Source of the DNA: Eudromia elegans
Lineage: Eukaryota; Chordata; Aves; Tinamiformes; Tinamidae
Reading direction: 5' to 3'
Assembly (NCBI GenBank): GCA_003342815.1
Contig: PTEX01000003.1
Coordinates: 6,551,430 to 6,615,429, forward strand
Length of the DNA stretch: 64,000 nucleotides
The translations under genes were made by a program, and so were the position numbers. Every line of letters begins with the position of its first letter. The first letter of the stretch is position 1. Positions 12,176 to 24,495 of this stretch are shown in pieces. A model generated the notes under the pieces. That model saw only the letters and a list, made by a program, of their open reading frames with translations. It had not been told where the DNA came from and ran no database searches.

Positions 12176-15100
12176 CTGAAAAAACAAATATTGTAAACGC
12201 TAAAGTAATAATCACCAGCCAAGATGGCTGATGAATCCTTGAAGTAACCGTGATGGAGAATGCAAATGTGAATGGGCAGGTACGTGAATATTTTCCTGCC
12301 TTTGTGCTTACTGCTGAGACAGCGTAGATTCTTGGGGCACCGTTGGTAGGAAAACTGGAAGGTAAACAGTGTGAGTGCACTGTTTTTCAAAGCAACTGCC
12401 TATCAAATCTTGTGTTTCGAAGTTTTGATTTGGCTCTACATAAAAGCACTGGCAGAGGGCCACAGTGGGAATACGGACAGAGTTGTGACTGTGTGAGGTA
12501 GCACATGCAGGATGGCCAACGGCCATGAGAGAGCGTGGTAAGGAGGTATGTGACCTGGGTGATGAGATGCTTTCCTTTTAATGTCACACTTGCGAAGTAG
12601 TACGTTTACCTCAAACATTTGATTGTTTTTCTTCTTACCTTTAAAGATGAGGAAAAGTAGAAACTGAGATCCTAAATTTTCCATTATGCCAGCTATCAGC
12701 AGGGACTTGTCCTTTCTATTATATATATCCCTTAAAAGGAGCTATAATCAAGGAATAATTGAGCTTTTTTTTTTTTTTTTTTAAAATGTGTACAGACATC
12801 ATGAAACATTCCCTATATCTGGCACAATGTTTAGATTGCACTCATCTTTGAGAGGTTAATACAAAAATGACAAACTTCTGAGGAAGCCTGGTCTCTGCAG
12901 CCTCAGTACAGTTGAAGGCTCAGCCAGTTCTGCAGCATAAAAATTACCAGAAACATAAGTCTTCTGTACCACATGTTATAAAACAGTAGGTTATTTAAGT
13001 TTTCATTTAGAATGGGGTTCATTTAGAAATTTGTTGACAGATGGTCCCCACCTCTTCCATTTGCTGCTGTAGAATATTACTATTTAAAGTGCTTTTATTG
13101 TAGCACAAACTTATGTTGATGTTGGATGGCAGCAGGAGAAATAGAGCTATGTGATCAACCAAACAGCAGCAAAATTTGTAGGAATTGCAGATTGTGACCT
13201 GCAACCTGCTGCTATACAGCGACTGTCTTGGAGCTGTGCTTTTTAGGTAGTTTTGTCAGAACTATATGTCTGAAATTTAGGAATAGAGGAGATTGACTTT
13301 TAAGCTTCCAAAAAGTGATATATTCAAATGTATTTACTAATTTGGAAATGAATCTAACCTCTCTTCCCTTTAACCTCACTTGGTTGTGCTGCAGGAAAGG
13401 TCAGCTTGGAAACTTTTCTGCTGGTTCCTATCAATTCAAGATGACTAAGTGGCTGTCTTGTGGACCATATATCTCTGCAGCTATTTATTCAGTTACTTGC
13501 TCAGCTTTGATTGTTCAGAGTTCAGTTCACCACACAACAGCTGGGTCTGCATCTGGCTGTGAAGTTTTTGTATGAAGCCGGAGGGTGACTCTTTGAAATG
13601 CCACCCTGCTAAACTTAGTCCTCCCTTGCCATGCAGAGCAGGAGGACCTGCACTAGGGAGCTGTGTTTGTTCCGAACAGCCTTTCCATGATACATCAGTC
13701 CAGAGCGGCTTCTGCTTTCCTGACACTGGATGCTGAGCACCCTCAGCCCATGGCTGCGTGAGGAGCAATTGGGGTTCTGCCAAGCTTGGATTCACTCTCA
13801 GCTGTGTTGGTGCACTTGCTTTCGTGCCGTCTTATTAAGTTGTCTTAACCAGTTGTACCTGCACCTGAAAATGCTGTGCTATTTCAAAGTCTCATCTAGA
13901 GTTGTGACTTTCCATTTCTGACTCTTACTAGCTGTCAAAAAGATTAGGTGCTTAGGTAATCCAGTTCCCGTGGCTAGCAATTCTTCCCTGTTGCAAAAAT
14001 CAGACTTTCTGAAACATGATAGCTCTGTTTCTAAGCTGATATTTATCTTCCGAAAGTCTGTTTAATATCTTCCCCCTGCTTCCCTTGAAAATATGGGAGA
14101 GAAAGTTTGTTATAAGAATGAAACAGAATTATTAGTGCAACCCAGGCGCTTGGCACGTGCCTTCCATCATCTTTACCAGAAGTACTTTTTCCATCTGTTA
14201 CAATCTAGAGTATGAGATGCGCTACTTTGCAAAGCCAGGAAATGGAGGAGGTTTTTTGCTCTTACTGAACATTATGGTTATTCTTCGTACCAAAAACCCC
14301 CTTTCTTCCTATAGTTCTTTGGGTCAGGAATGAGGCAAGGAGGGGAAGGTGTTAAAACATGAGCTCTGTAGTATCAGGAATCCTATCCATATGCAACTTT
14401 TTGGTCTCTGACAGTTTTACTGAGCTAAATGCTAAGTATAGAGTGCAATTATAATATATGGCTCAGACTCAAATGTCAAGGTACTATTTTGGGCTCAGTT
14501 TCTGGAATAAAATAAATTCAGTAAGAGTAGTTAATGGGGAGAGAGGAGCCGTCTCTTCCGGAGAAGGAGCAGGAGGAGGGAGTGTTTGTCCTTTCTGGAG
14601 ACAGTCCTGCCCAGAGCAGCCGTGTGTCTTTGGGACTGGCTCTTGAACACCTGCCTGAGGCCAGCGTGGGCTTTCCTGGACATCTTCCCCCTTTTCTCCT
14701 AGAAGAGCCATTCTGGCAGGGCTTCTTTCCTGTGTGTCCCCCCACCCTGTGTCACAAGTTGGCTCTTCCTCTGCCTACTGCAGTTGGCCATTCCCAGTAC
14801 TTGCTGGCAGGCAGTCCCAAAAGTTGAGGAACAGTTGTATTCGTGTCAGCAGCCACAAAGGGTTTCTCCTTGCTGGTATATAGCTCGCTTTGCATTTGCA
14901 AATGGGAGACATCTCTATATTTAGTTGGCTGTCATTTTGCTTGACAGGAGTGTGGTTTTGAAAGAAAGCATATCTAAAAAGTATAGATTTTCCTTTTTTT
15001 TCCCTTTTGACCACAGCCTTCTTAAAGTGTTACCTCAAAGCTGGTCTCTGTTTACAGCTTGAGATAGCAGCACCGTGAGCACCATGAAGTTTTTAAAATA

Positions 15101-15913
15101 ACTGTTTGGAACATCTCTAACAACTCTCTGAAGAGGTGCAGACGTGTCTTCAAAGGTGTTAGATAGGCTGTTTGGTAAACCATGCACATATAGCACATTC
15201 AGGAGTATAGTTCCTCACCAACTTGTATGATTATTTTGTTTTCTTGAGAGGTTTGATGATGATGATGGTTTTCATGGAGAATACAATGCGGCACCATAAC
15301 CACAGCTTTCTGGAGGATTCTGATTAAATAACTGTCTTGTTCCCTCCACAGCTGACTTCAGTTACTGCCAGCAGCAGTTCTGGAATCTTTACTCTCCTTA
15401 TGCTTAAAACTAATTTTTATGTTTTGGCAAAAAGAAAAAAGGGTTATCAGAGGTAGCCTTATGTGTAGAGAAGTGACTGTCAGGAACCTGTAACCCTTTT
15501 TTAATTGAGTTATATACTAGTACTTGGCCTTCATGAACCTTGATCCTGGAACCCAAATGATCTGGGGAGATTTTAGATATTATGGGCCAAAGCCAAAGAA
15601 AAGCTTTTCAGGAAAGACCTATGAAACCTCCTTCCTCGAGGCTTTTTTTTGTCTTTAGAGAATCAGAACAGCATGTGTCTTCTCAGCAAGTGTATTCCCA
15701 ACTGTGTTCCTTAAATGCAGTCCTTGTTGGATAATGCTTCTTTTTACATAAGAGATTTATGAGGTGATGGTGATTGAGATTCTGCAAACATGGAAGATCA
15801 AGACTGGTAGATCTCTAGTCTTTTGTCTTCTACTGGCCAAAGTTCCCTTTCTTAAAGTGTCGCCTCTAATCCCCCTTTTTCAGTTCAGGAGTTTAGTCTT
15901 CAATGTAGCTACC

Positions 15914-16750
15914 ATCACAGAACCACAGAATCTTAAGGGTTGGAAGACACCTCTAGAGATCATCTAGTCCAACCCCCTGCTCCAGCAGGGTCACCCAGAG
16001 CACGTGGCACAGGATGGCATCCAGGTGGGTTTGGAAGATCTCCAGAGAAGGAGACTCCACAGCCTCTCTGGGCAGCCTGTTCCAGGGCTCTGTCACCCTC
16101 ACAGGAAAGTTGTTCTTCCTCACATGGAGATGGAACTGCCTGGGTTTCAACTTGTACCTATTACCCCTTGTCCTGTCACTGACGTCTGCTGAGAACAGTT
16201 TAGCCCCTTCCTCCCTATAGTCATACCTCAGGAATTTGTACATGTTGATTAGATCCCCTTTCATCCTTCTCTTCTTTAGGCTAAACAGGTCCAGCTCGCT
16301 CAGTCTTTCCTCATATGCTAGATGCTCCAGCCCCTTAATCATCTTTGTTGCTCATCACTGGACTCTCTCTGAGCTCCACGTCCCTCCTGTACTGGGGAGC
16401 CCAGAACTGCACCCAGTACTCCAGGTGCGGCCTCACCAGGGCTGAGCAGAGGGGCAGGATCCCCTCCCTTGACCTGCTGGCAATGCTCCTCCTGATGCAG
16501 GCCAGGATCTCATTGGCCTCCTTGGCCACGAGGGCACATTGCTGCCTCATGGGGAACTTGTTGTCAACCAGGACTCCCAAAATCCTCTCCATGGAGCTGC
16601 TTTCCAGCAGGTCAACCCCTAATCTGTGCTAGTGCCCAGGGTTATTCCTCCTCAGGTGCAGGACCCTGCACTTGTCCTTGTTGAACTTCATGAGGTTCCT
16701 CTCTGCCCAACTCTCCAACCTGTCCAAGTCAACTCTCCAACCTGTCCAGG
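15914..16750 (-). mobile_element. CR1 LINE, degenerate 3' part
   Basis: About 840 bp of CR1 lie in reverse orientation in GSK3B intron 7. The 3' end is at 15914 with eroded terminal octamers (atcacagaaccacagaatc), followed by gggttggaagacacctctag. The reverse transcriptase C-terminus can be followed in two overlapping minus frames (16342-15953 and 16592-16335), so there is at least one frameshift. Similarity stops near 16750, just after a 22-bp tandem duplication of a CR1 segment (about 16709-16750). The copy is dead and 5'-truncated. Confidence 0.92.
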
Positions 16751-16895
16751 ATTTTTTGAGAGGTAGATGGTGTATCAGGCAGCTACATTTCCTTTAGGAT
16801 TTATTCTACTTCCTTATCGTATCATATTATGCTATTCGTATCTTTAAAAAAAAATCCATTTAAAAGAAAAAACATTCTTTCCTTGAAGTTATCAC

Positions 16896-17000
16896 CTCTT
16901 GAAAGACTCTCCTCAAGAAGTAAACAGTATGTGTTAATCTGTATGGACCTGAATAATTCATTTACTGGGTCCTCTATTTCTTCAAAGCTCTCTGACCTTT
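16896..17000 (-). CDS. Possible antisense exon B, unknown nested gene
   Basis: This is a minus-strand segment of 105 bp between a strong acceptor (ttctttttatcttag) and a moderate donor (AGAG|gtgata). The first two bases complete a codon, 34 codons follow, and one base remains. The peptide includes SFEEIEDPVNELF and CLLLEESLSR. Its entry phase fits the exit of possible exon A and its exit phase fits possible exon C, so A, B and C form one open frame. I do not recognise the sequence, and the donor is below consensus. Confidence 0.3.
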
Positions 17001-18094
17001 CTAAGATAAAAAGAAACCTTTCTCCAAGGAGCATCTGCTCCCTAGTATTTTTGTGACTTTGTAGAGCAGGAGGCAGTTGTTTTATAAAATGCACTTTTTA
17101 CTGTTGCTTTGGGTTCTTCAAACAAATGACAGTAAAATATGTGATCTTTCTTAAAAGAGACAATTTGTCCTTTTTTGTGATAGTATGATAGCTGTTTATC
17201 CCCACAGTTACTCAAATGAATTTATTCTTAATATACACAAAACTCAGTAGAAGTCAGTCAAGTACAACGTGAAAATTATGCAGCAGTGTTTCTGGATTTA
17301 TTACCCTTTGGTTACTACAGTGTTACTATCTCTTCCTGTGTGCAAGACTCCTACAATTTCATAGCTTGCCACCTTTCCCCACACTTTTCTCTGGATCTTG
17401 ATTTGAAGTTGTCAGATTCTCTGAAATTCCTGTCCTATTTTAAATATCCTACAAATCCTAGATTCTTTGAAGTTCCTTCTTCCTATGTCCTTCTCCTTCC
17501 TCTTCATTTGTGTCCAAATCTGCTTGCGTTCAGCATGATTTGAAAGCACCTGGAGTACAGTGACATAAGCTTTTCATGCTAGAGAGAACAACATAAATAC
17601 ACTTGAGTCGATAATATAGGGCAGTTTTCAATTTGTGCAGTTATTATGTGTGTCAAAGCAGATACGACTGAAGGGTTAAGCTTTCCTTTCTTTCAGCAAG
17701 CATGATCCCTCTCCACTCCTGTACCTTCCTTCCTATGCCCTTATGAGAGCTTAAGCACTGTTGCCCGCTTCTGGCAACTCAGCTTTTTAGCAGGCAAGTG
17801 AAATTTTTTTAAAAGCAATATTTATGATGTTGGATCAGAATGGTCCATGGAGTTCAGTTGCTTTTGCATGTGTGGTGCCACCTTTTAGGAAGGCTGCAAA
17901 GTGTCTTTTTGTCTGATTATACTGATTCTTCAGGCAAACCTTATATCTTTGCGACATTAACAAAATTGCCTTCTGTGGAGAATTCAGAAAGCTCCTGTCT
18001 TCACATCTGTAAGGCTTTGCCCCTAAAACGGGCCTGGCTACATGCAAGGTCATTTTTCACATCCGACATTTTTCCCAATTGAAATGACTGATAC

Positions 18095-18195
18095 CTGTGA
18101 GAAGTGCTAGTACTTCCATTCCAAGGCCCACCTCATCCCAGAAGTCTTTCAAGCGTAGGTCAATGCAACATGGGACCTCACAGAACTGGAGAGCA
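18095..18195 (-). CDS. Possible antisense exon A, unknown nested gene
   Basis: This is a 101-bp minus-strand segment between the acceptor ccttgatttttgcag and the donor CACAG|gtatca, which is weak at +5. Only one of three frames is open: one base completes a codon, 33 codons follow, and a final G remains. The peptide includes CEVPCCIDLRLKDFWDEVG and MEVLALLT. The final G joins the AA of possible exon B (or the AC of possible exon C) to give a sense codon. I found no convincing upstream exon. Function is unknown. Confidence 0.3.
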
Positions 18196-20852
18196 CTGCA
18201 AAAATCAAGGAAAACACTAATGTGGGGTTACCAAGAAAAGTAGGATTTTGGATAGATAATCTTGCAGTATAATATTTCTACGCCTTCCATTATTATATTA
18301 AATACCAAAAACTTGGATGTTTGTTCTCTAGAGGGTTGGATGGGTATTGAAGGGTCCTGTTTGGGGCTCCCTGAGAAAAGGGGACATGGGCTATACCGTT
18401 GATAGCTGGGAGACAGTGCTGAAATCTGGGCATCTTATTAGGATACACATTTTTGGTTTCATTAAGTAAAAGGAAAAAGAAAAGGTGGGGGGAAAAAACA
18501 GAACAACAACAACAACAAAAAAGAACTTGCAAGTATGACCCTGATTTCCTAGAAGAGCTCATATTTGAACATAAAATGTTCCTGTTCCTCAGTCTTGCTG
18601 CTGCTGGCAGCACGTTTTTGCCTTTCTTGTCACCTGGGGCACAGCAGCAGCCAAGCAAAGGCCCTTTCAGGTGAATGAGTGCCGGAGCTTTGCCTCTGTG
18701 TCCTCATCCCTGCTGCTCCAGCTTCAACGGAGGAGCTGCTCCCTCCTATTCTGCGGAGCTCCAATGTGTTTTGGGAACTGTGGATTGTCTCTGGGTCCTC
18801 CCATGCAATTATGCTTGCCTGTCCCAGCTGAGTTTTCTCCGAGCCTTCAACTAAAGGTATTTTCTCTGCGTAGCCGCTCTTGTTCGGAGCAGCTGTGGGA
18901 AATGAGCCAGTTGCCTGAATTCCAGCTCTATGAGAAACGCAATCTTTGCTTCTTCTTAGGAAAGTTACTGAAGAAAACTTTCCTTCCAGACTTCCGAAAC
19001 TTGAGAGGGGAGGAGGGGAAAGATGATGTGCTTCCTTTTAAACAACTTCTGTTTATACAAAGGAAATATTAGAACATAACGAGAAATGGCGATAGAGCAA
19101 CGCGACTTGCTTGTAATTCTTTCAAGACATTAATCTAATCTGAAAAACATCTGAGGTTTTGAAAATGGCTTTAGCCCTGAAGTGGGCTGAAAATAATATT
19201 TGCGGCTATGAGGTTCAGCCTGTTTTAGAAGAGGGAAGCTTGGGAGAGCCTGCCAGGCCCGCTGCTTGGTGGCTGCTGCTCTGAGGCAAGCAGGGCAGCT
19301 GGAGCAGCCTGCCAGAAAACCAGCCCGGAGAGGGCACGATTGCTGTCTCCTACCCCTCCGTTCCTGCTAAAAAGATAAGCAAGATATAGGGTAGCCTGTG
19401 AAACACCCTGTTTTCTACTTGCTGAGCAAATGTGGCGTTTTTAGGCATGGGGAAGTTTTCAGTGTGTGTGAGATTAAAACACGGAGCAGTGCTCAGAAGG
19501 TAGGAGTTACATGATCGTTCATTCTGTGTAACTAATCAGTGAATAACTCTGTTATCCAAGACACACTTGTCTGAGAGATTGGGAGATTGTTCCCTCATTT
19601 CCCCTTTTTTTTTCTCCGTCTGCTGCATATTTAAAAGGTTGCTAGGTTGCTAGTTTGTGTGTGTATGTATTTTTCAGCTCCTGTTTTAAATCACGGGATG
19701 AGATAGCAAGTTTCTTTCGTAATATCTGGCATTAACTTTTTAGTTGCATGGACTCACTGAGTAGCGACCCTTTGTGGATGAAACTGTTCACCCATACCAG
19801 AATATATGGCAAAATACTTCTGTGTTGAATCGTAAGATAGAGCGATATCATAATGTTTCACATTGCTTTCTGATTGTGGCGGCGCAGTCTGAGTTATGAG
19901 CTAACAACATCCTATATGGCAAGAGGTCCTCTGCAAAGCAAGACTGACAAGACTGTGGGCTTGCTACGTGTAAGATGAGTGTGAGCGTGGGTTAGAGGAA
20001 CCCCCTCTCTATGCTCTGGCCTTCTAAACAGGACAGAATATCACCAAGCAGCTGAATGCAACCTGCTCACACTGAGATTTTGGGGAAATTTCTTTGGAGT
20101 TTTTAATTTGTAGTATGATTGAATGGGGCTCTGGAGACTAATGCTAGCTGAATAGTAAGCCCTAACACCATATTGTCCTGCTTATTCCCTGAAAGGATTT
20201 CCAGAATCCTCTCAAAACCTCTTCACCCCTCCAATGCGACGTGCAACTGTGTTTTATCTTTAATACAACTACTAGTTTATGCATATAAATGATGTCATGC
20301 AGATTCCGAGAATAAGGAGTACAAATATATAACAGTCAAATGTAGGTGTGTGTTGTAGATGCTTTCAGGTTAGCTTTATGCTTTTTTTTTCTTGTGAATA
20401 TGCGTGAGAAGAATCCATTTCTAATAAGCTCATCAGAGGGCTGTTGTTAATGGCTATTAAAATGCAGTCTGTGTTACTGGGCTGATCCTTAATCAGCCAT
20501 ATGCAGTGAGCTGCCAGCTATGAAGGTGCTCAGCAGTACTGGTTTCTAACATTCTAATTACAGTGAAATCTCATTGCTCTTGAAGTATTGCAAACTTTGA
20601 GAGAGTCATGAATTTCATGATGAAGTCTAAGAGAATTAAATATTTGACACTTGGTTTGGAGCATGAACTGAATTGCAGCCTAGCGGCTAGTAAAGTTTTG
20701 TAAAATGTTCTGTTCTCCACCCTCTGTTAATTTATTACCTCTGCAGATGGACCTCAGTTAAGTTGTCTCCATGCATTATAGGTTGTACTGTGCTTATCGT
20801 GTGAATCTGAAAATGTGAAGTACACATAAACTTTTTTTTTGTCTCCTTCTAG

Positions 20853-20984
<132 letters not shown>

Positions 20985-23571
20985 TGAAAATAAAAATTCA
21001 TGGGTTAAGTTTGATTATTTAGTCTCTTGGTGGCTTTCAGTCTAACCTGGGTGCCTTTAACTAAGCTGTGAACCCAATAACTCTTGATGTAGGTAAGGAG
21101 GAAGATATCGAAGCAGTGCACTGTTGGTCTACTTTTTGATGTTTTCTACAGTTCTTTTTGCTTTTTTGTTATTTTATTTTTGTAGTAAATCACAATATAC
21201 CTAAACCCTGTCATGATACAATTCTCAGTGTGCACAAAAATCACCTGCAGTTTAGAAATCATTCCACTGATGTGTGTGACACTTTAGTAATGCTGTTACG
21301 TAATGTAGCAGTTATGGTTGCCAGTCACTTTGCTAACTAGTTCTCCCATAAATATAATTATATTTGAAGTCTGTTGTGGTATGGGGGGGGATCATTTTTC
21401 TTGGAGTTTCTTTTAAGACAGTTCTTGTCATCCACCTTTCAAAAGGAGACACTGTTGCAGCAAATACTGACTGTATCATAACATGATCAAAGAAGAAACT
21501 GCCAGCATTAAAACAAATGTAGTGCCACACAATTAAGCTGTGCTCTATCCTCCATGTGTGGAGGAATGAAGGATGTTTGAGGGTAACAGTTTATCATTTA
21601 ATTAGCCTCTTGGGAGTGCAATAAGTTAAATATTGAGTCTTAAGCAATTGAAGCACGGGTAGTTAATGTTTTTGTTTTGCTGCTTGAGAAACAATGATAT
21701 AGTCACAGTGTATTCTTGCCATATCTTAACAGCTCAGGCTTTTTTCTAACAGGAACCTAGAGTGAGTGCACAGAAGTGCTGCCTTCCTAATGTAGCATAT
21801 GTGCAATTTGGGGACCAGTATTCTCTATGGTAGTAGGAAGCTCTATAGACAGGTGGCATAGAGCTAATCCTGGGTCTTCATCCCAAGTATGTGTTAGGTA
21901 CCTGCCAGGCCAGGTCCTGGGAGTCACTGTTTTTTATGATAGATTCTCCAGAGAGCTCTGTGCCCCTCTATTTTCCTTCGCTCCAATGATCCCTGGTTTC
22001 TGTATTGAGGTGGCTAGCAATGGGTTGGTTAAGTGATTTGCAATAGTCTGAGAGGTCTGTAAATCCGATAAAACTGTTTAATATCTTACATTAATTGGAA
22101 GGAGGGAGAAATTAGGGTCAATCTCTGACAGTTGGTCTCTTCTGTTTCAAATTTTATCATAGTAGAAACTACAGGATAAAACTTGAAGTCTTATAGCAGT
22201 GAATTGTAGCGTTGCATCTGGATTCCTCCTGTGCAGGTGCTCTGGATTCGCGGAGTTTAAATCAATATGCAATGGTATAGAGGTGCCAAGGTGGTCCATA
22301 GTATGTGAATTAAACATCTAAACTGGCTTTGCAATTCATCTTCCACACAAGTAGTCTTAAGAATTACCTATGTACGTTTCATGTCTCTGCTGTCCTTCTG
22401 GCAAATGTGGCTTCTTGGAGAAATCTGGTGTTTCTTCTGTTTGTGCCCTTTATACCCAAGGAAGTGCTTTTCCTCCTCATTGCGTAGGATTACAAGGGAA
22501 AGCAAGTCAACCATGTAGAGATGAGAGGCACACAGTGGTTTTCGAGAGCCGCTTTGCAGCATAGCTTCTTATTCTCCATTTACTCTGCAGCCAGTTCTTC
22601 CTCATACCAACTGTGTGCAGCATAGCATCTGGTCAGCGTTATTGCATTTGGGGTACTTCATGCTTATGAGATCTGTGATTTTCTTGCTGTTAAAACGCTA
22701 AATTAGCAAATTGGATTATCCAGTAAGATCTTGGTCATACTGCTCCTTCTCTCACTGTATTCCTTCTAAAATTTCTTTCAGCATTTTGGTGCTAAGCCAT
22801 GAAAGATTTAAGTAAACGGCAATAACATATAGAACTATTCTTCCTCACCCAGATGTATTGATATAAAATCTAATGCCATAGACATAGGAATGCGTTTCAT
22901 GTTGGTATTTCTATATCTTAGGACTGAAAAGAATTATTAGAAGCTGGGATGGTTGTGGAGATCCAGTGTAATGAGCAGATAAAGAAAGGCTCAAAGTTTA
23001 AAAGTTCAAATGTTTTTCGTTGTAATGAAATATGCGACTAGAGTGGCTCAGGTAGCTAGCTGTCTGCAGGACTTGAGTGCTGTAAAATTCAGTCCCTAAA
23101 GCACAATAGTTTGTCATGTAAGCTAACAAATTACTGGATATTACAATAGTTAGAAGACTTGGTTGTGGGTGTATTTTGGTTTTGTTTTTGTTTTGTTTTT
23201 AGTTTTTTTTGGTGGATCATCAGACAATTAGAAGATAGGGTTTTCTTTGCATGAAAACCTTGCAGGCAGCCAGTTCTCAACAAGTCTGAGAAAGGCAGTG
23301 ACTAATATTCACAACAATCCTGCTAGCTGCTTGTTAACATAAGGACCTTCTCCTTGGAAGCTGTGATCCCTGTGGGTTGCGTCTGGGATGCTGGATGTGG
23401 AGTTCTGTTGGACATGCCTGTTTTCTGTTCTGCTCTCTGGGTGTTTTGCAGAGAGGCATGCGTTGGTTGTTTCTTTCTGAATACCCCAGTAATATTGTGA
23501 ACTGGCTGCTGTTGTCTGCCAGATGAATAGGAATGATTACTATTGCTGTAGGCCCTTTGTTAGGTTTTTGG

Positions 23572-23599
23572 TTTTTTTTTTTTTTTTTTTTTTTTTTTT
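23572..23599. repeat. T28 homopolymer
   Basis: 28 consecutive T residues are followed by ccccctccag, giving a very strong pyrimidine tract on the GSK3B sense strand. The length is prone to sequencing and replication error. Confidence 0.9.
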
Positions 23600-23608
23600 C
23601 CCCTCCAG

Positions 23609-23638
23609 TTTGGGAGAAATTGCTTCAGATTGACCAAG
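23609..23638 (+). CDS. Possible 30-nt in-frame GSK3B microexon
   Basis: A 30-nt segment directly follows the T28 tract and the acceptor ccctccag, and ends AAG|gtatat. Exon 8 ends in phase 0, so inclusion would add ten codons (FGRNCFRLTK) after Lys303 without stop or frameshift, at the position where the known 13-residue neuronal insert enters. I know of no GSK3B isoform with this segment. The support is only splice-site shape, length divisible by three and position. Confidence 0.15.
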
Positions 23639-24384
23639 GTATATGTACCATCCAGGTAGATGATTTCTCAGATTGAGCTTGAGGTTTAGATTGGATTTTG
23701 AGTCAAAGTTTATTAAAAGTCATGGTCTGCCTTCATACATGTAGCTTGGAGTTTTCTAAAGCAATGTGTTGATGTCATGTGTAAACAGTATTGGTGTTTA
23801 ATATGATACAATGTGACAAAAGATATCTCAAATTAACAAGGGCTTTCTGCCTTAGTTTGGGAGAGGATTCAAGATAACACTGAAAATATTTTTGTGCTGC
23901 AGCATAAATGTGAGATTACGCTGTGGGCTGATCTTTTTCAATCCTTTGGCAATGTGAGGGTAAAGTGCTCCTGTGCTGAGTAGCTTCAATCTCTCAGTAT
24001 GAAACATTCAGCATAGTCTTGTGTGGTTAAAGCACATGCATATGTTGCTACTGCTCATGTGTGTGACAGATGATGGCTTTAATTCAGTGCATTGCTCGTT
24101 ATCAAAAGAAAAGAAAATCTAAACTTTCTGGGAATATTTCTTCTTAACTTGGCTTCTGCCCATGCTCCCCCTGCATCCCCATTAGGAGATCTTTTTAAAT
24201 TCTTTTTCAACATTTCTCTTCACAGAAGAGGGCTGTTTAATCTGGTAACTGAACTGTCCTTGATGAGATTTCATTTTGTCTTCACTGAATACAGACCGGT
24301 TTGTACTCGTGAAGGTGCATCCCACTGCTTGTCTGCCTTGTTCTGTGAATGGCACCGAGTTGGAAGGGTAGCAAGGTTGAAGGG

Positions 24385-24495
24385 ATAGTAATATCTTTTA
24401 TGGGCCTAGCTGATACAGTTGGAAAAAATGGACAGGCTTTTGGACACACGATCTTATCTTCAAGCGTAGCCTGTGTCTGAAAGCCTAACCTCTTT
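24385..24495. mobile_element. Ancient amniote interspersed repeat
   Basis: The order taatatcttttatgggcc, ggacaggcttttggacacac and atcttatcttcaagc follows a repeat I know from turtles and other amniotes (taatatcttttattggacc, then gacaagctttcgagc, then agctcttcttcaggtc). I am not sure of its database family name. It is eroded, so it predates birds. Confidence 0.5.

Noticed and set aside
12660-12684. ATG followed by MENLGSQFLLFLIFK and a gtaaga donor on the minus strand, a possible first exon joining exon C
   Set aside because: The phase would fit, but a 46-nt hydrophobic start with no promoter signal is too weak to call, and it competes with exons A and B.
18671-19072. 133-codon + strand frame in intron 7
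   Set aside because: It has no recognisable domain, and the acceptor/donor pairs around it do not give a frame-compatible GSK3B exon.
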